From positions 7,927 to 71,926 of the forward strand of contig NZ_VHIZ01000041.1 in NCBI RefSeq assembly GCF_006494375.1: DNA of 64,000 nt. Reading direction: 5' to 3'. The notes under the pieces were generated by a model. It worked only from the letters and a program-made list of their open reading frames with translations. It had not been told where the DNA came from and did not search any database. A program made the position numbers and the translations under genes. Each line of letters begins with the position of its first letter. The first letter of the stretch is position 1. The stretch is from Pantoea anthophila (GTDB taxonomy: Bacteria; Pseudomonadota; Gammaproteobacteria; Enterobacterales; Enterobacteriaceae). This document shows, in pieces, positions 9,487 to 18,763 of this stretch.

Positions 9487-10986
9487 CTATTCGTGGAGGC
9501 GTCTCACACGCCTGTCACTGTCATCCGCATCCTCATCATCCCTGTCGTCATCTGCCATCCGGTTTTCCGGCATAGCCCGTTCGGCCAGATGAGGATTGAT
9601 CGGCCGTTTGATTTCAACGCCCAGCGCACGAAACCCTTCCGTCTGCGCAATCAGGTTACCGCGCCCCTCGGCCAGCTTTTTCATCGCCTCGCGATAGCTG
9701 TTCTGCGCTTTGTCCAGACTGTGACCAATACCGCTCATGTCATCCACAAACAGCCGCATCTTGTCATAGAGGCGTGCGGCCCGATCGGCAATACGCTGTG
9801 CATTGCGGCTCTGGTGCTCATAGCGCCACAGATTATTGATGGTCCGTAACGCCACCAGCAGCGTGGTGGGGCTGACCAGCATGATATTCTGCTGCAGCGC
9901 CTCGCTAATCAGCTCAGGCTGGCGGTCGATCGCCAGTAAAAAGGCCGGTTCAACCGGAATGAACATCAACACATAATCCAGCGAGCGTAAACCGGGCAAT
10001 TGTTGATAATCTTTTCGCCCCAGCAGGCGGATATGGGCCCGCATGGCGCTGACATGCTCCTGAATCGCCTGTTCACGTTCGATCTCATCATCCGCATTGA
10101 AGTAGCGCTCATAGGCCACCAGCGTCATCTTGGCGTCCACCACCACATCTTTGCCCTGCGGCAGCCGCACAATCACATCCGGCTGCATCCTGCCCTGCTG
10201 TTCAGACTGAATGCTGACCTGCGTTTCATATTCATAGCCTTCACGCAGCCCGGAGGCTTCCAGCACCCGGCTCAGGACCACTTCCCCCCAGTTACCCTGG
10301 ATTTTATTGTCGCCCTTCAGGGCTTTGGTCAGGTTGAGCGCCTCCTGCGCCATCTGCGCATTCAGCTGCTGAAGCTGACGGATTTCGTGGGTCAGGGTGT
10401 GACGTTCACGCGCCTCTGCGCCAAAGCTTTCATGCACCTGACGACGAAAGCCATCCAGCTGTTCACGTAACGGGCCAATCAGGCTATCCAGGCTTTGACG
10501 GTTCTGCTCATCGACGCGACGGCCACTGTTTTCGAAAATGCGGTTGGCGAGGTTTTCAAACTGGGCGCTGAGACGCTGTTCGCTGTTGGTCAGCAGGCGC
10601 TGCTTCTCCTCGGCGGCAAAACGGGTCTCTTCCAGACGGATGGTCACCTCACGCAGCTCCGCTTCCTGCGCGCTGTTGACCTCCAGCTGATTGCGCAGCT
10701 CGCGATTCAGCTGCTCACTTTCATTGCGCCAGTAGTCGAGCTGCTGCAGCCGCTCCGTGGCTCCGCTCAGGGCACCGTGCAGCTGACGCAGCTCCTGTTC
10801 CCGCTCGCGGATCTGCTGCTGAAGCTGTTCAGTCTGCTGCTGCTGACGCTGCTGTGCCTCCTGCAGCAGACGACGCTCAGTCTGGAAACTGGCGGCCTGG
10901 TGCCCGGCACGAAGCTGTGCCAGCATCCAGCCGATCCCGACCCCGGCAAGCGCCAGACAGATGCTGATGATGATGTGCTGATCCAT
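9487..10986 (-). CDS. rmuC: DNA recombination protein RmuC
   Basis: Putative nuclease-fold protein that limits inversions at short inverted repeats in E. coli. I start it at MDQHIIISICLALAGVG (10986), giving 499 residues (475 in E. coli); the open frame extends upstream without homologous sequence. One N-terminal membrane helix is followed by a long Gln/Glu-rich coiled coil (about residues 30-200) and then the conserved RmuC domain (GNWGEVVLSRVLEASGLREG and DVVVDAKMTLVAYERY). The tail is acidic and Asp/Arg-rich. It lies between the TPR-glycosyltransferase gene and ubiE; in E. coli udp is directly upstream. Confidence 0.94.
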   Translation of the reverse strand: MDQHIIISICLALAGVGIGWMLAQLRAGHQAASFQTERRLLQEAQQRQQQQTEQLQQQIREREQELRQLHGALSGATERLQQLDYWRNESEQLNRELRNQLEVNSAQEAELREVTIRLEETRFAAEEKQRLLTNSEQRLSAQFENLANRIFENSGRRVDEQNRQSLDSLIGPLREQLDGFRRQVHESFGAEARERHTLTHEIRQLQQLNAQMAQEALNLTKALKGDNKIQGNWGEVVLSRVLEASGLREGYEYETQVSIQSEQQGRMQPDVIVRLPQGKDVVVDAKMTLVAYERYFNADDEIEREQAIQEHVSAMRAHIRLLGRKDYQQLPGLRSLDYVLMFIPVEPAFLLAIDRQPELISEALQQNIMLVSPTTLLVALRTINNLWRYEHQSRNAQRIADRAARLYDKMRLFVDDMSGIGHSLDKAQNSYREAMKKLAEGRGNLIAQTEGFRALGVEIKRPINPHLAERAMPENRMADDDRDDEDADDSDRRVRRLHE

Positions 10987-11071
10987 GATTTCCCCGCGAC
11001 TTACACTGCTGAGGAAAAAGGTAGAGTCGCACTGTATGAATGTCCAGATAAATTTATTCGCGCTCAGCAAC

Positions 11072-12340
11072 TTAGAGCGCGGTCACGGTCACCCTTCCCG
11101 CCTGCCACTCCTCAATCAGAAAAAAGGGCATCGGCAACAGCCACTCACCCTGCTTAACCTGCGCCAGATAGTGCCAGGTGGTTTCGCCCGCGGTGATCGC
11201 CACGCGCTGTCTGCTGCCGTCGGCCACACTGGCTTTCCCGGTCATACTGGCAAAGCCGGCATTGCTGCCCACGTGGAACTGCGGCGTCTGCCAGCGCACC
11301 GGCGCATGGGCAGGCCACGGCCGGGCCTGATGAAAGTGGAACAGTTCATCGTGATTCAGCACGCTTTCACGTACTGTCGGCCATAATGCCACTTTGAGGA
11401 AATATTGATCGGTGAAGCGTTCGCTCCCCCGGTAGTGCGCAATAAAATCACGCATCGCCTGTTCCACGTTGTGAAAGACGCCATGACAGCCGCCCCACAT
11501 CCCTGCCAGCAGCAGTTCGGTGTGGGAAAAGTAGTCACGCATATGGTGGAACCAGTAAGGTGAAGCCAGCCAGGCGCTGACCGCCGCCACTTCGCGCTCT
11601 GAGAGCAGCGAGTCGGCATCGCGGACGATAAAGCGCTTCACGCCGGGATCGTCCATCACCAGAAAACGCCACAGGGTGGGAAACAGGGTTTTCTCATGCG
11701 ACATATCGACCCGTTGCACATGCGGCTGGTCCAGTCGCTGCCAGACATGCTGCGGCACGCTGTCGTCAAGGTAGATGCGGCAGACCCAGCCGGGATAGAG
11801 TTCAGGTGCGACTTCAACGTTTTTAATCAGGGTTTCGCAGTAGCGCGGCTGGTCACCAAACAGGCTGAAGGCAATGACATTCTGGTGCGGCTGTGTGAGA
11901 TCGGCAGGTTCGGGCTGGGGAGCGGGAAACGCCACACGCTGCCCCTGACTGAAACACGCATCGGACTGCATCAGCGACGACAGACCATAGCGCGCCACCT
12001 CATCCGGCTTATTCAGCCAGCCACAGACTTCCGTCAGGCCATCCAGCCAGGTTTCAGAGGCGGTGCTGCGCACCGCGGGCGGGGAGTGTGCGATCTTCTG
12101 ATAGATTTTATAGGACTTCTGGTACTGACCCAGACGCAGCAGACAGAGTGCATAGTCGCTCAGCACCTGCATCTGCTGAGGCAGATAGCGCAGCGCCTCT
12201 TCGCAGCACTGGGCGGCCTGTGCATAGTCACCCTGCTGCATGGCGGCACGGAAGCGTTCGGCACCGCGTTCCAGCCGGGCATTAAGGGCGGCGGGATCGG
12301 CTTTGAATGCCGGTCGTCGGACAGGAAGTGTATTGCGCAT
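11072..12340 (-). CDS. Uncharacterised TPR-glycosyltransferase-like protein
   Basis: Not a gene I can name. The 422-residue product has no signal peptide or membrane segment. Residues about 28-85 read as tetratricopeptide repeats (GDYAQAAQCCEEALRYLP, then LGQYQKSYKIYQKI). Residues about 153-380 resemble a nucleotide-sugar glycosyltransferase of the A type: IAFSLFGDQPRYCETLIKN at the start, CRIYLDD, and a DxD-like RDADSL at 240-245, followed by MRDYFSHTELLLAGMWGG, a pattern I associate with an uncharacterised family of cell-surface glycosyltransferases. It occupies a slot between udp and rmuC where E. coli has nothing. Its substrate is unknown. Start MRNTLPVRRP is the only ATG near a plausible upstream AAGGCTT-like ribosome site; confidence in the precise start is moderate. 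Confidence 0.7.
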   Translation of the reverse strand: MRNTLPVRRPAFKADPAALNARLERGAERFRAAMQQGDYAQAAQCCEEALRYLPQQMQVLSDYALCLLRLGQYQKSYKIYQKIAHSPPAVRSTASETWLDGLTEVCGWLNKPDEVARYGLSSLMQSDACFSQGQRVAFPAPQPEPADLTQPHQNVIAFSLFGDQPRYCETLIKNVEVAPELYPGWVCRIYLDDSVPQHVWQRLDQPHVQRVDMSHEKTLFPTLWRFLVMDDPGVKRFIVRDADSLLSEREVAAVSAWLASPYWFHHMRDYFSHTELLLAGMWGGCHGVFHNVEQAMRDFIAHYRGSERFTDQYFLKVALWPTVRESVLNHDELFHFHQARPWPAHAPVRWQTPQFHVGSNAGFASMTGKASVADGSRQRVAITAGETTWHYLAQVKQGEWLLPMPFFLIEEWQAGRVTVTAL

Positions 12341-12417
12341 AAGCCTTCTCAGGTTTCACTGAAATGACGCGCCTTATACAGCAGCAGGCCCGATAGGGGC
12401 CCGCGGCCTGACGCGGC

Positions 12418-13179
12418 CTACAGCAAGCGACGCGCCGCTTCGACCACAATCTTCACTGCGTCGCTTTCTGTCTGTTTCATGGTGACCGCATCAGGGATCT
12501 CTTTCTGCGTACGGTTCACAATGACGCCTGCCACCATACCGGCGCGGAGGCCCTGGCTGGCGCACATGGTTAACAGTGTAGCGGATTCCATCTCATAGTT
12601 GAGGACACCCATCTCCTGCCACTCTTTCATCGATCCCTTGAAACGGCTGACGACGCGGCCTGAGACGGTGTCGTAGCGCTCCTGGCCCGGATAGAAGGTG
12701 TCAGAGGAGGCGGTAATGCCGATATGGGTTGTGGCGCCACAGGCTTCTGCAGCCGCCACCAGCGCAGTGGTACAGCCGAAGTCAGCCACCGCCGGGAACT
12801 CCATCGGCGCGAAATGCAGGCTGGCGCCATCCAGGCGCACGGAGGCGGTCGTGACCAGCACATCGCCGACGTTGATATGTGGCTGAATGGCACCCGTGGT
12901 GCCGACGCGCAGGAAGGTGCGCACGCCAAGCTGAGCCAGCTCTTCTACCGCAATAGAGGTCGAAGGGCCGCCGATGCCGGTTGAACAGACAACCACCGGC
13001 TTGCCATCCAGTTTTGCCAGCCAGGAGGTAAACTCACGGTGTGAGGCGAGATGCGTGGCATCCTCCATCAGTCCGGCAATTTTCTTCACGCGCTCCGGGT
13101 CGCCCGGCACAATCGCCAGGGTGGCGCCCTGCAGATCGGCTTTCGTCAGGCCAAGATGGAAAACGTCAGACTGTGTCAT
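12418..13179 (-). CDS. udp: Uridine phosphorylase Udp
   Basis: Cytoplasmic enzyme that phosphorolyses uridine to uracil and ribose 1-phosphate for salvage. The 253 residues and the start [19 protein letters not shown] are the E. coli form. The phosphate-binding GDPERV near residue 27 and RVGTTGAIQ near 91 belong to the nucleoside phosphorylase family, as does NYEMESATL near 195. Two CRP sites 52 bp apart lie upstream, the layout expected for CRP/CytR control. It is divergent from ysgA. Confidence 0.97.
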   Translation of the reverse strand: MTQSDVFHLGLTKADLQGATLAIVPGDPERVKKIAGLMEDATHLASHREFTSWLAKLDGKPVVVCSTGIGGPSTSIAVEELAQLGVRTFLRVGTTGAIQPHINVGDVLVTTASVRLDGASLHFAPMEFPAVADFGCTTALVAAAEACGATTHIGITASSDTFYPGQERYDTVSGRVVSRFKGSMKEWQEMGVLNYEMESATLLTMCASQGLRAGMVAGVIVNRTQKEIPDAVTMKQTESDAVKIVVEAARRLL

Positions 13180-13212
13180 TTGCAGACTCCTGTTAAGGGA
13201 TGATAGCGCGCC

Positions 13213-13307
13213 ACTCTACGCCAGCACGCCCGATAAATATGTGACAGCATTCACTTAAGAAAATGAAAGTTACATTTACCGGAAGAAAAAATGCGACATT
13301 AATCACA
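13213..13307 (-). promoter_or_regulatory. udp promoter with two CRP sites (CytR-type spacing)
   Basis: TGTGA-N6-TCACT at 13240-13255 and, read on the minus strand, TGTGA-N6-TCGCA at 13292-13307 are each one base from the CRP consensus. Their centres lie 52 bp apart, as at E. coli udp and deoP2, where CytR binds between them. A weak -10 (TAGAGT on the minus strand, 13213-13218) would place the nearer site at about -41.5. The 303 bases between udp and ysgA otherwise hold only the ysgA leader, with TATAGT at 13442-13447 as a possible -10. Confidence 0.75.
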
Positions 13308-13482
13308 CATTGACATCTTCTTCGCCCGGATAACGCCCGGCGGGGCTGTGTCGGGGTCATGGCAATGTTAAAGAGGTGGATGCGTTTGTTCGCTGCTGAT
13401 TCTGTTACCCGACACCTGGCACGCACGCTTTCGGGCCAGGCTATAGTTACGTGATTGCGCCAATGCTTGCACGGAGAGAATA

Positions 13483-14316
13483 ATGAAACCCAGTGATACT
13501 TTGCCACAAAAACCGGCGACGGGCGGCTTTGCGCCAGCCGTGCAACCCACCGCCGACACCACCATTATTACCGATAGTCCGGCCATTCACGCAGGTGAGA
13601 CTTCCGTGCCCAGTCAGGGCGAAAACATGCCGGCCTATTTTGCAAAACCGCAGTCAGCGGAAGGTCCTTTACCCGTCGTGCTGGTGGTGCAGGAGATCTT
13701 TGGTGTGCACGAACACATCCGGGATATCTGCCGCCGTCTGGCGCTGGAAGGCTATCTGGCGATTGCACCGGAGCTCTATTTCCGCGAGGGCGATCCCTCT
13801 GAGTATCACGATATCCCGACGCTGTTCAGCGAGCTGGTCAGTAAAGTGCCGGATACTCAGGTGCTGGCTGACCTGGACCATGCCGCCAACTGGGCCGCAC
13901 GCAACGGGGGCGATATCCGCCGCATGGGCATTACCGGTTTCTGCTGGGGTGGCCGCATCAGCTGGCTCTACGCCGCGCACAATCCGCAGCTGCGCGCCGC
14001 CGTGGCCTGGTATGGACGGCTGACCGGCGACCGTACCCTGAAGCAGCAGAAGCACCCGATTGATATTGCCGTCGCGCTCAACGCGCCGGTTTTAGGGCTC
14101 TATGGCGGACAGGACGAGAGCATTCCGCTGGAGAGCGTCGAGCAGATGCGACAGGCGCTGCATGCCGCCAATGCCACCGCCGAGATCATCGTCTATCCCG
14201 AAGCGGGTCATGCGTTTAATGCAGACTACCGCCCGAGCTACCATGCGGAATCGGCTCAGGATGGCTGGCAGCGGATGCTGACCTGGTTCAGGCAATATGG
14301 TGTGACCTCGCAGTAA
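13483..14316 (+). CDS. ysgA: Dienelactone hydrolase family protein YsgA
   Basis: Alpha/beta hydrolase of the dienelactone hydrolase family; the physiological substrate is not established. The 277 residues align with E. coli YsgA (271). The family nucleophile is a cysteine, seen in ITGFCWGGR near residue 155; Asp in YGGQDESIP and His in PEAGHAFNADYRPSYH complete the triad. The N-terminal 30 residues are Pro/Thr-rich and poorly conserved. It is divergent from udp and convergent with metE, separated from it by a bidirectional terminator. Confidence 0.9.
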   Translation: MKPSDTLPQKPATGGFAPAVQPTADTTIITDSPAIHAGETSVPSQGENMPAYFAKPQSAEGPLPVVLVVQEIFGVHEHIRDICRRLALEGYLAIAPELYFREGDPSEYHDIPTLFSELVSKVPDTQVLADLDHAANWAARNGGDIRRMGITGFCWGGRISWLYAAHNPQLRAAVAWYGRLTGDRTLKQQKHPIDIAVALNAPVLGLYGGQDESIPLESVEQMRQALHAANATAEIIVYPEAGHAFNADYRPSYHAESAQDGWQRMLTWFRQYGVTSQ

Positions 14317-14319
14317 CTG

Positions 14320-14348
14320 AAAAAGGGGCGCGTCTGCGCCCCTTTTTT
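14320..14348. terminator. Bidirectional terminator between ysgA and metE
   Basis: AAAAGGGGCGC and GCGCCCCTTTTT form an 11-base stem around TCTG-like loop bases, with T-runs readable on both strands. Confidence 0.85.
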
Positions 14349-14367
14349 GCCACCCGGACCCGCTTCC

Positions 14368-16638
14368 CTACGCCGTCTCACCACGCAGTTTCTTCGCCGC
14401 CGTTACCATATTGGCCAGCGCCTGACGTGTTTCCGTCCAGCCGCGCGTTTTCAGGCCGCAGTCCGGGTTTACCCACAGACGCGCTGCCGGAATCCGTTGT
14501 GCGGCCTTCTGCAGCAGGGCCTCTATCCACTCAACGCTGGGAACGTTAGGCGAGTGAATGTCATAGACGCCGGGGCCGATTTCATTCGGATAGTCGAAAT
14601 GCTCAAACGATTCCAGCAGCTCCATATCGGAGCGCGAGGTTTCAATAGTGATGACATCGGCATCCAGCGCCGCAATGGCATCCATAATGTCGTTGAACTC
14701 GCAGTAACACATATGGGTGTGAATCTGGGTGTCATCCTGCACCACGGCCGCGGTAAGCCGGAACGCCTCTACCGCCCAGGTCAGGTAGGCGGCCCACTCC
14801 GACTGATGCAAAGGCAGGCCTTCACGCAGAGCCGGTTCATCTATCTGAATAATCCCGATTCCTGCCTTCTCCAGATCCTCCACTTCATCACGCAGCGCCA
14901 GCGCGATCTGCTTTGCGAGGGTTTCCCGTGACACATCTTCACGCGGGAATGACCAGCAGAGGATAGTAACCGGGCCGGTCAGCATCCCTTTTACCGGCTT
15001 GTCGGTCAGCGACTGCGCATAGCTGGCCCACTCCACGGTGATCGCCGCCGGCCGGCTGATATCCCCGATGATCACCGGCGGTTTCACACAGCGGGAACCG
15101 TAGCTCTGCACCCAGCCGTTCTGGGTGAAGACAAATCCCTCCAGATGCTCGCCAAAATACTCCACCATGTCGTTGCGTTCCGCTTCACCGTGAACCAGCA
15201 CATCCAGCCCCAGCCGCTCCTGTTCGGTAATGGCCTGCCTGATATGTGCCGCGATGCCGGTGCGGTAGTGGCTGCTGTCGAGACGGCCCTGCTTAAAGTC
15301 GAGGCGCAGGCCACGGATCTCGGTGGTCTGGGGAAAAGAGCCGATGGTGGTGGTGGGCCAGGCCGGCAGTCTGAAACGCTGACGCTGCAGGGCAGCCCGC
15401 TCAGAATAGGCGCGCTGGCGCTGACTGAGCTGTGGCGTGATGGCCTGCAGACGCTGGCACACTGCGGCATTGTGCACGCGTCGCGAGTGCGCACGAGCGC
15501 GCACCGGGGCACTCCATGCCTCCAGCGACGCCGCATCGTTCTGGTTCAGTGCGTGAGTAAGCAGCGAAAGTTCAGCACACTTCTGCAGGGCGAAAGCGAA
15601 CCAGCTTTTGACCTCATCATCCAGACGGGTTTCCACGCTGAGATCGATCGGGCTGTGCAGCAGCGAGCAGGAGGAGCCGATCCAGACCTGTTCCCGCTGT
15701 GCAATCACCGGTTGCAGACGGCTGAACCAGCGGCTGAGATCGGCGCGCCAGACGTTACGCCCGTTGATCACCCCGAGTGACAGCAGCCAGCTGGCGGGCA
15801 GTTGCTGATTCAGCTGCTGGAGGTCATCGTGGCCATGAACCAGATCGACATGCAGGCCCTGCACCGGCAGTGCGCGAATCACCTCAATGTTCTGTCCGAT
15901 GCTGTCAAAGTAGGTGGTCAGCAGCAGTCTGCTGTGACCCTGCAGCGCGTCATACGCCGGTTTGAAGACGTCGCGCCACGCCTGCGGCAGTTCCAGGGCC
16001 AGGGCCGGTTCATCAATCTGCACCCATTCGATGCCCCGCTTGGCCAGTTCTGCCAGCACCTGCTGGTAGACGGGCAGAATCGCTTCCAGCAGCGACAGGC
16101 GCTCGAACGGCTCACCTTTCACTTTGCCCAGCCACAGATAGGTTACCGGCCCCAGCAGCACCGGCTTGATGTTGTGACCCAGCGCCAGCGCCTCATCGAC
16201 CTCGTCCAGCAGCTGAGTCCAGGCCAGTTTAAACCGCTGTCCCCGGGTAAATTCCGGCACCATGTAGTGATAGTTGGTGTTAAACCATTTGGTCATCTCT
16301 GCCGCAGCGGCGGGTTCCCCGCTGGGGGCTCGACCACGGCCCAGGCGGAACAGGGTGTCCAGGTCAACGCTGCCCTCCGGGTTCTGATGGCGTGCGGGCA
16401 CGTTACCCAGCATCAGGCTGGTGGTCAGCACATGATCGTACCAGGCGAAATCGCCGACCGGCAGCAGATCGACACCCGCCGCTTTTTGCTGTTGCCAGTG
16501 GCGGGCGCGCAGTTCACGGCCCACCGCCAGTAAGTCCTGCTGCGAAATATCACCCGCCCAGTACTGCTCCAGTGCTTTTTTCAGTTCCCGGCGCAGGCCA
16601 ATACGGGGAAAGCCGAGGGTGTGGTTCAGGATAGTCAT
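14368..16638 (-). CDS. metE: Cobalamin-independent methionine synthase MetE
   Basis: Transfers the methyl group of 5-methyltetrahydropteroyltri-glutamate to homocysteine without B12. The 756 residues match the family (753 in E. coli) and start [24 protein letters not shown]. Zinc ligands are visible as the His and Cys of [12 protein letters not shown] and the Cys of [12 protein letters not shown]. It is divergent from its activator metR, with MetJ boxes in the shared promoter region, and convergent with ysgA. Confidence 0.97.
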   Translation of the reverse strand: MTILNHTLGFPRIGLRRELKKALEQYWAGDISQQDLLAVGRELRARHWQQQKAAGVDLLPVGDFAWYDHVLTTSLMLGNVPARHQNPEGSVDLDTLFRLGRGRAPSGEPAAAAEMTKWFNTNYHYMVPEFTRGQRFKLAWTQLLDEVDEALALGHNIKPVLLGPVTYLWLGKVKGEPFERLSLLEAILPVYQQVLAELAKRGIEWVQIDEPALALELPQAWRDVFKPAYDALQGHSRLLLTTYFDSIGQNIEVIRALPVQGLHVDLVHGHDDLQQLNQQLPASWLLSLGVINGRNVWRADLSRWFSRLQPVIAQREQVWIGSSCSLLHSPIDLSVETRLDDEVKSWFAFALQKCAELSLLTHALNQNDAASLEAWSAPVRARAHSRRVHNAAVCQRLQAITPQLSQRQRAYSERAALQRQRFRLPAWPTTTIGSFPQTTEIRGLRLDFKQGRLDSSHYRTGIAAHIRQAITEQERLGLDVLVHGEAERNDMVEYFGEHLEGFVFTQNGWVQSYGSRCVKPPVIIGDISRPAAITVEWASYAQSLTDKPVKGMLTGPVTILCWSFPREDVSRETLAKQIALALRDEVEDLEKAGIGIIQIDEPALREGLPLHQSEWAAYLTWAVEAFRLTAAVVQDDTQIHTHMCYCEFNDIMDAIAALDADVITIETSRSDMELLESFEHFDYPNEIGPGVYDIHSPNVPSVEWIEALLQKAAQRIPAARLWVNPDCGLKTRGWTETRQALANMVTAAKKLRGETA

Positions 16639-16694
16639 GTGCTGTTCTCCAGATAATCTTTCACGCTGCCTTTTACAGGCAGCCAGAGAGGTTT

Positions 16695-16723
16695 AGCCGT
16701 CCAGATGTTTACACTGCTATAAT
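16695..16723. promoter_or_regulatory. metE-metR intergenic MetJ boxes and metR -10
   Basis: Two adjacent eight-base boxes, AGCCGTCC and AGATGTTT (16695-16710), each match the MetJ consensus AGACGTCT at six of eight positions. TATAAT at 16718-16723 fits a metR -10, with the boxes covering its -35 region. MetJ with S-adenosylmethionine would repress from here. A MetR site is expected in the same 144 bases, but I could not place it with confidence. Confidence 0.65.
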
Positions 16724-16782
16724 CTGCGGGTACTGTATGTGGCTCAAGCGCAATATGTTCATTTTCGATGTGAAGGACCCTC

Positions 16783-17709
16783 ATGATCGAACTCAAGCAC
16801 CTGCGGACGCTTCAGGCTCTGCGCAATACGGGATCGCTGGCGGCGGCGGCGGCCCAGCTTCACCAGACGCAATCGGCGCTCTCTCATCAGTTCAGCGACC
16901 TGGAGCAGCGGCTGGGATTCCGCCTGTTCGTGCGTAAAAGTCAGCCGCTGCGGTTTACGCCGCAGGGCGATATTCTGCTGCAGCTGGCAGAGCAGGTGTT
17001 GCCGCAGATCCAGCACGCCCTGCAGGCGTGCCATGAGCCGCATCAGACCACGCTGCGGGTGGCGATCGAGTGTCATAGCTGTATTCAGTGGCTGACCCCC
17101 GCGCTGGATAAATTCCGTCAGAGCTGGCCGCAGGTGGTGATGGATTTCAAATCGGGCGTGACCTTTGATCCTCAGCCCGCTCTGCAGCAGGGTGAGCTGG
17201 ATGTGGTGCTGACCTCCGATATTCTGGCGCGCTCCGGCCTGTTCTACTCCCCGATGTTCGATTATGAAGTGCGGCTGGTGCTGGCAACGGATCATCCGCT
17301 GGCGCAGGTGGAGCAGATTGCCCCGGAAGATCTGGCTGATGAGGTGTTGATGATCTATCCGGTGCAGCGTCAGCGTCTGGATATCTGGCGTCACTTCCTG
17401 CAGCCTGCTGGCGTCAGCCCGGCACTGAAAAGTGTCGATAACACCCTGCTGATGATTCAGATGGTTTCCGCGCGCATGGGTATCGCGGCGCTGCCGCACT
17501 GGGTGGTGGAGAGTTTTGAGAAGCAGGGTCTGGTCGTGACCCGCACGCTGGGTGAGGGGCTCTGGAGTCGTCTTTACGCCGCCGTGCGCGAAGGTGAACA
17601 GCGGCAGCCGGTGCTGGAAGCCTTTATCCGTTTTGCCCGTCAGCACGCCTGTGAGCATCTGCCGTTTGTGCGTGATGCTGCGCTGCCCGGTGCGGTGTTG
17701 CAGCGGTAA
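16783..17709 (+). CDS. metR: LysR-type regulator MetR
   Basis: Activator of metE and metH responding to homocysteine. The 308-residue product has the LysR helix-turn-helix at residues 1-60 ([36 protein letters not shown] in outline) and a periplasmic-binding-protein-like effector domain after about residue 90. It is a little shorter than E. coli MetR (317). It lies divergent from metE with shared MetJ boxes, the classic arrangement. A yehS-like gene follows after 83 bases, with a TATAAT of its own at 17751-17756. Confidence 0.95.
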   Translation: MIELKHLRTLQALRNTGSLAAAAAQLHQTQSALSHQFSDLEQRLGFRLFVRKSQPLRFTPQGDILLQLAEQVLPQIQHALQACHEPHQTTLRVAIECHSCIQWLTPALDKFRQSWPQVVMDFKSGVTFDPQPALQQGELDVVLTSDILARSGLFYSPMFDYEVRLVLATDHPLAQVEQIAPEDLADEVLMIYPVQRQRLDIWRHFLQPAGVSPALKSVDNTLLMIQMVSARMGIAALPHWVVESFEKQGLVVTRTLGEGLWSRLYAAVREGEQRQPVLEAFIRFARQHACEHLPFVRDAALPGAVLQR

Positions 17710-17792
17710 CCGGTCGGGCACAAACCTGCGCGGACGCCGGCAAAATCCCCTATAATGCGCAGCCTGTCGACTGACCATGAGAAGATCTCACC

Positions 17793-18272
17793 ATGACTAA
17801 TAACGATATTCTGCGCAGCGTGCGCTACATGCTTAATCTGAGCGATGCCGGAATGGTGAAGATTTTTGCGCTGGCGGAATGTGAGGTACCCGAGACGGAT
17901 ATTCAGGCGTGGCTGAAAAAAGATGACGACGCCGCGTTCCGTCCCTGCCCTGATGTGCTGATGGGGTATTTTCTGAATGGCCTGATTTTTTACCGTCGTG
18001 GTAAAAGCGAAGAGGCGCCTGCCCCGTCGATCGAGCGCAAAATGAATAACAATATCTTCATGAAGAAACTGCGTATCGCGTTCGATCTGAAAACGACCGA
18101 CATTCCTGACGTGCTGAAGCGCGCGAACTTTACCGTGTCGCAGGCGGAAGTAGGGGCGATTTTCCGCAAGCCCGACCATAAGAACTACCGCGAGTGTGGC
18201 GATCAGATTCTGCGTAACTTCCTGAAAGGGCTGGCAATGATCCAGCGTCCGAAGAGTGATAAGCCGGCTTAA
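17793..18272 (+). CDS. yehS: DUF1456 family protein, YehS-like
   Basis: Small cytoplasmic protein of 159 residues with no assigned function. It consists of two repeats of the DUF1456 motif: NDILRSVRYMLNLSDAGMVKIF...FLNGLIFYRRG and NNNIFMKKLRIAFDLKTTDIPDVL...DHKNYRECGDQILRNFLKGLA. This matches E. coli YehS (156 residues) throughout, although in E. coli yehS lies elsewhere. Here it follows metR, with TATAAT at 17751-17756 as a possible -10 but no good -35. Stop is followed by a repetitive non-coding stretch. Confidence 0.8.
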   Translation: MTNNDILRSVRYMLNLSDAGMVKIFALAECEVPETDIQAWLKKDDDAAFRPCPDVLMGYFLNGLIFYRRGKSEEAPAPSIERKMNNNIFMKKLRIAFDLKTTDIPDVLKRANFTVSQAEVGAIFRKPDHKNYRECGDQILRNFLKGLAMIQRPKSDKPA

Positions 18273-18484
18273 TTTTTGATCGCTTCTGACCCCTGCGTGG
18301 TCAGAGGTGGCGCATCTGATCGCAAAGAAAGCCTGCATCCATGCAGCACGGCCTCGCCATCCCTGGCTCGGACGCTTTGCTCCTCAGCTGCGCCACCCCT
18401 TCCCTCCCGCTTCATCAGGGCTGTGACAAGAGCAGCACCGGGCCAGCCATGCGGCGGACGCTTTACTTCTCAGCCCGCCATTCC

Positions 18485-18540
18485 CTCCTTCATGCTCGCA
18501 CTGAGCCACGCATTTAACAGCGATGAGGCTGTTGCGCCTC
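18485..18540 (+). repeat. 56-bp direct repeat, copy 1
   Basis: First of two 56-base copies, period 78, that differ at two positions. Read on the minus strand both copies spell RRNSLIAVKC followed by (V/M)AQ(C/R)EHEG in one frame; both base differences change the residue. Confidence 0.85.
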
Positions 18541-18562
18541 CAGGCTTTACTACCCTGCATCA

Positions 18563-18618
18563 CTCCTTCATGCTCGCGCTGAGCCATGCATTTAACAGCG
18601 ATGAGGCTGTTGCGCCTC
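18563..18618 (+). repeat. 56-bp direct repeat, copy 2
   Basis: Second copy, 54 of 56 bases identical to 18485-18540, separated from it by 22 bases. Confidence 0.85.
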
Positions 18619-18763
18619 ATGGGCTGGCGCGTCAGAAGAGCGAAGCGTCCGGGCCAGGGATGGCCCGGCCGATCCACAGGGAGGTGAGATTCCTTCGCGA
18701 TCGGACGCGCCAGCCCGGGAGGCCTCACCTGACCCACAGCCACTGATTAGGTGCGATTCTCCT

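Larger units (their letters stand above)
18335..18740. repeat. Degenerate intergenic repeat region
   Basis: The 490 bases between yehS and bioP hold no gene I accept. The stretch GGACGCTTT...TCAGC...CGCC with a following TTCCCTCC...CTTCAT occurs at about 18370-18415 and again at about 18471-18495. An imperfect inverted copy of 18352-18394 is found at 18625-18670, including the core GCCATCCCTGGCTCGG read as CCGGGCCAGGGATGGC. The same core recurs at 45705-45724. The pattern suggests a multi-copy non-coding repeat family. Confidence 0.65.

Noticed and set aside
16759..17778. A 339-codon minus-strand frame opposite metR
   Set aside because: Antisense shadow of metR; composition and lack of motifs show no real protein.
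18384..18743. A 119-codon minus-strand frame containing the RRNSLIAVKC repeats
   Set aside because: Composed of repeat DNA, both repeat differences alter residues, and no ribosome site or homologous domain is evident.
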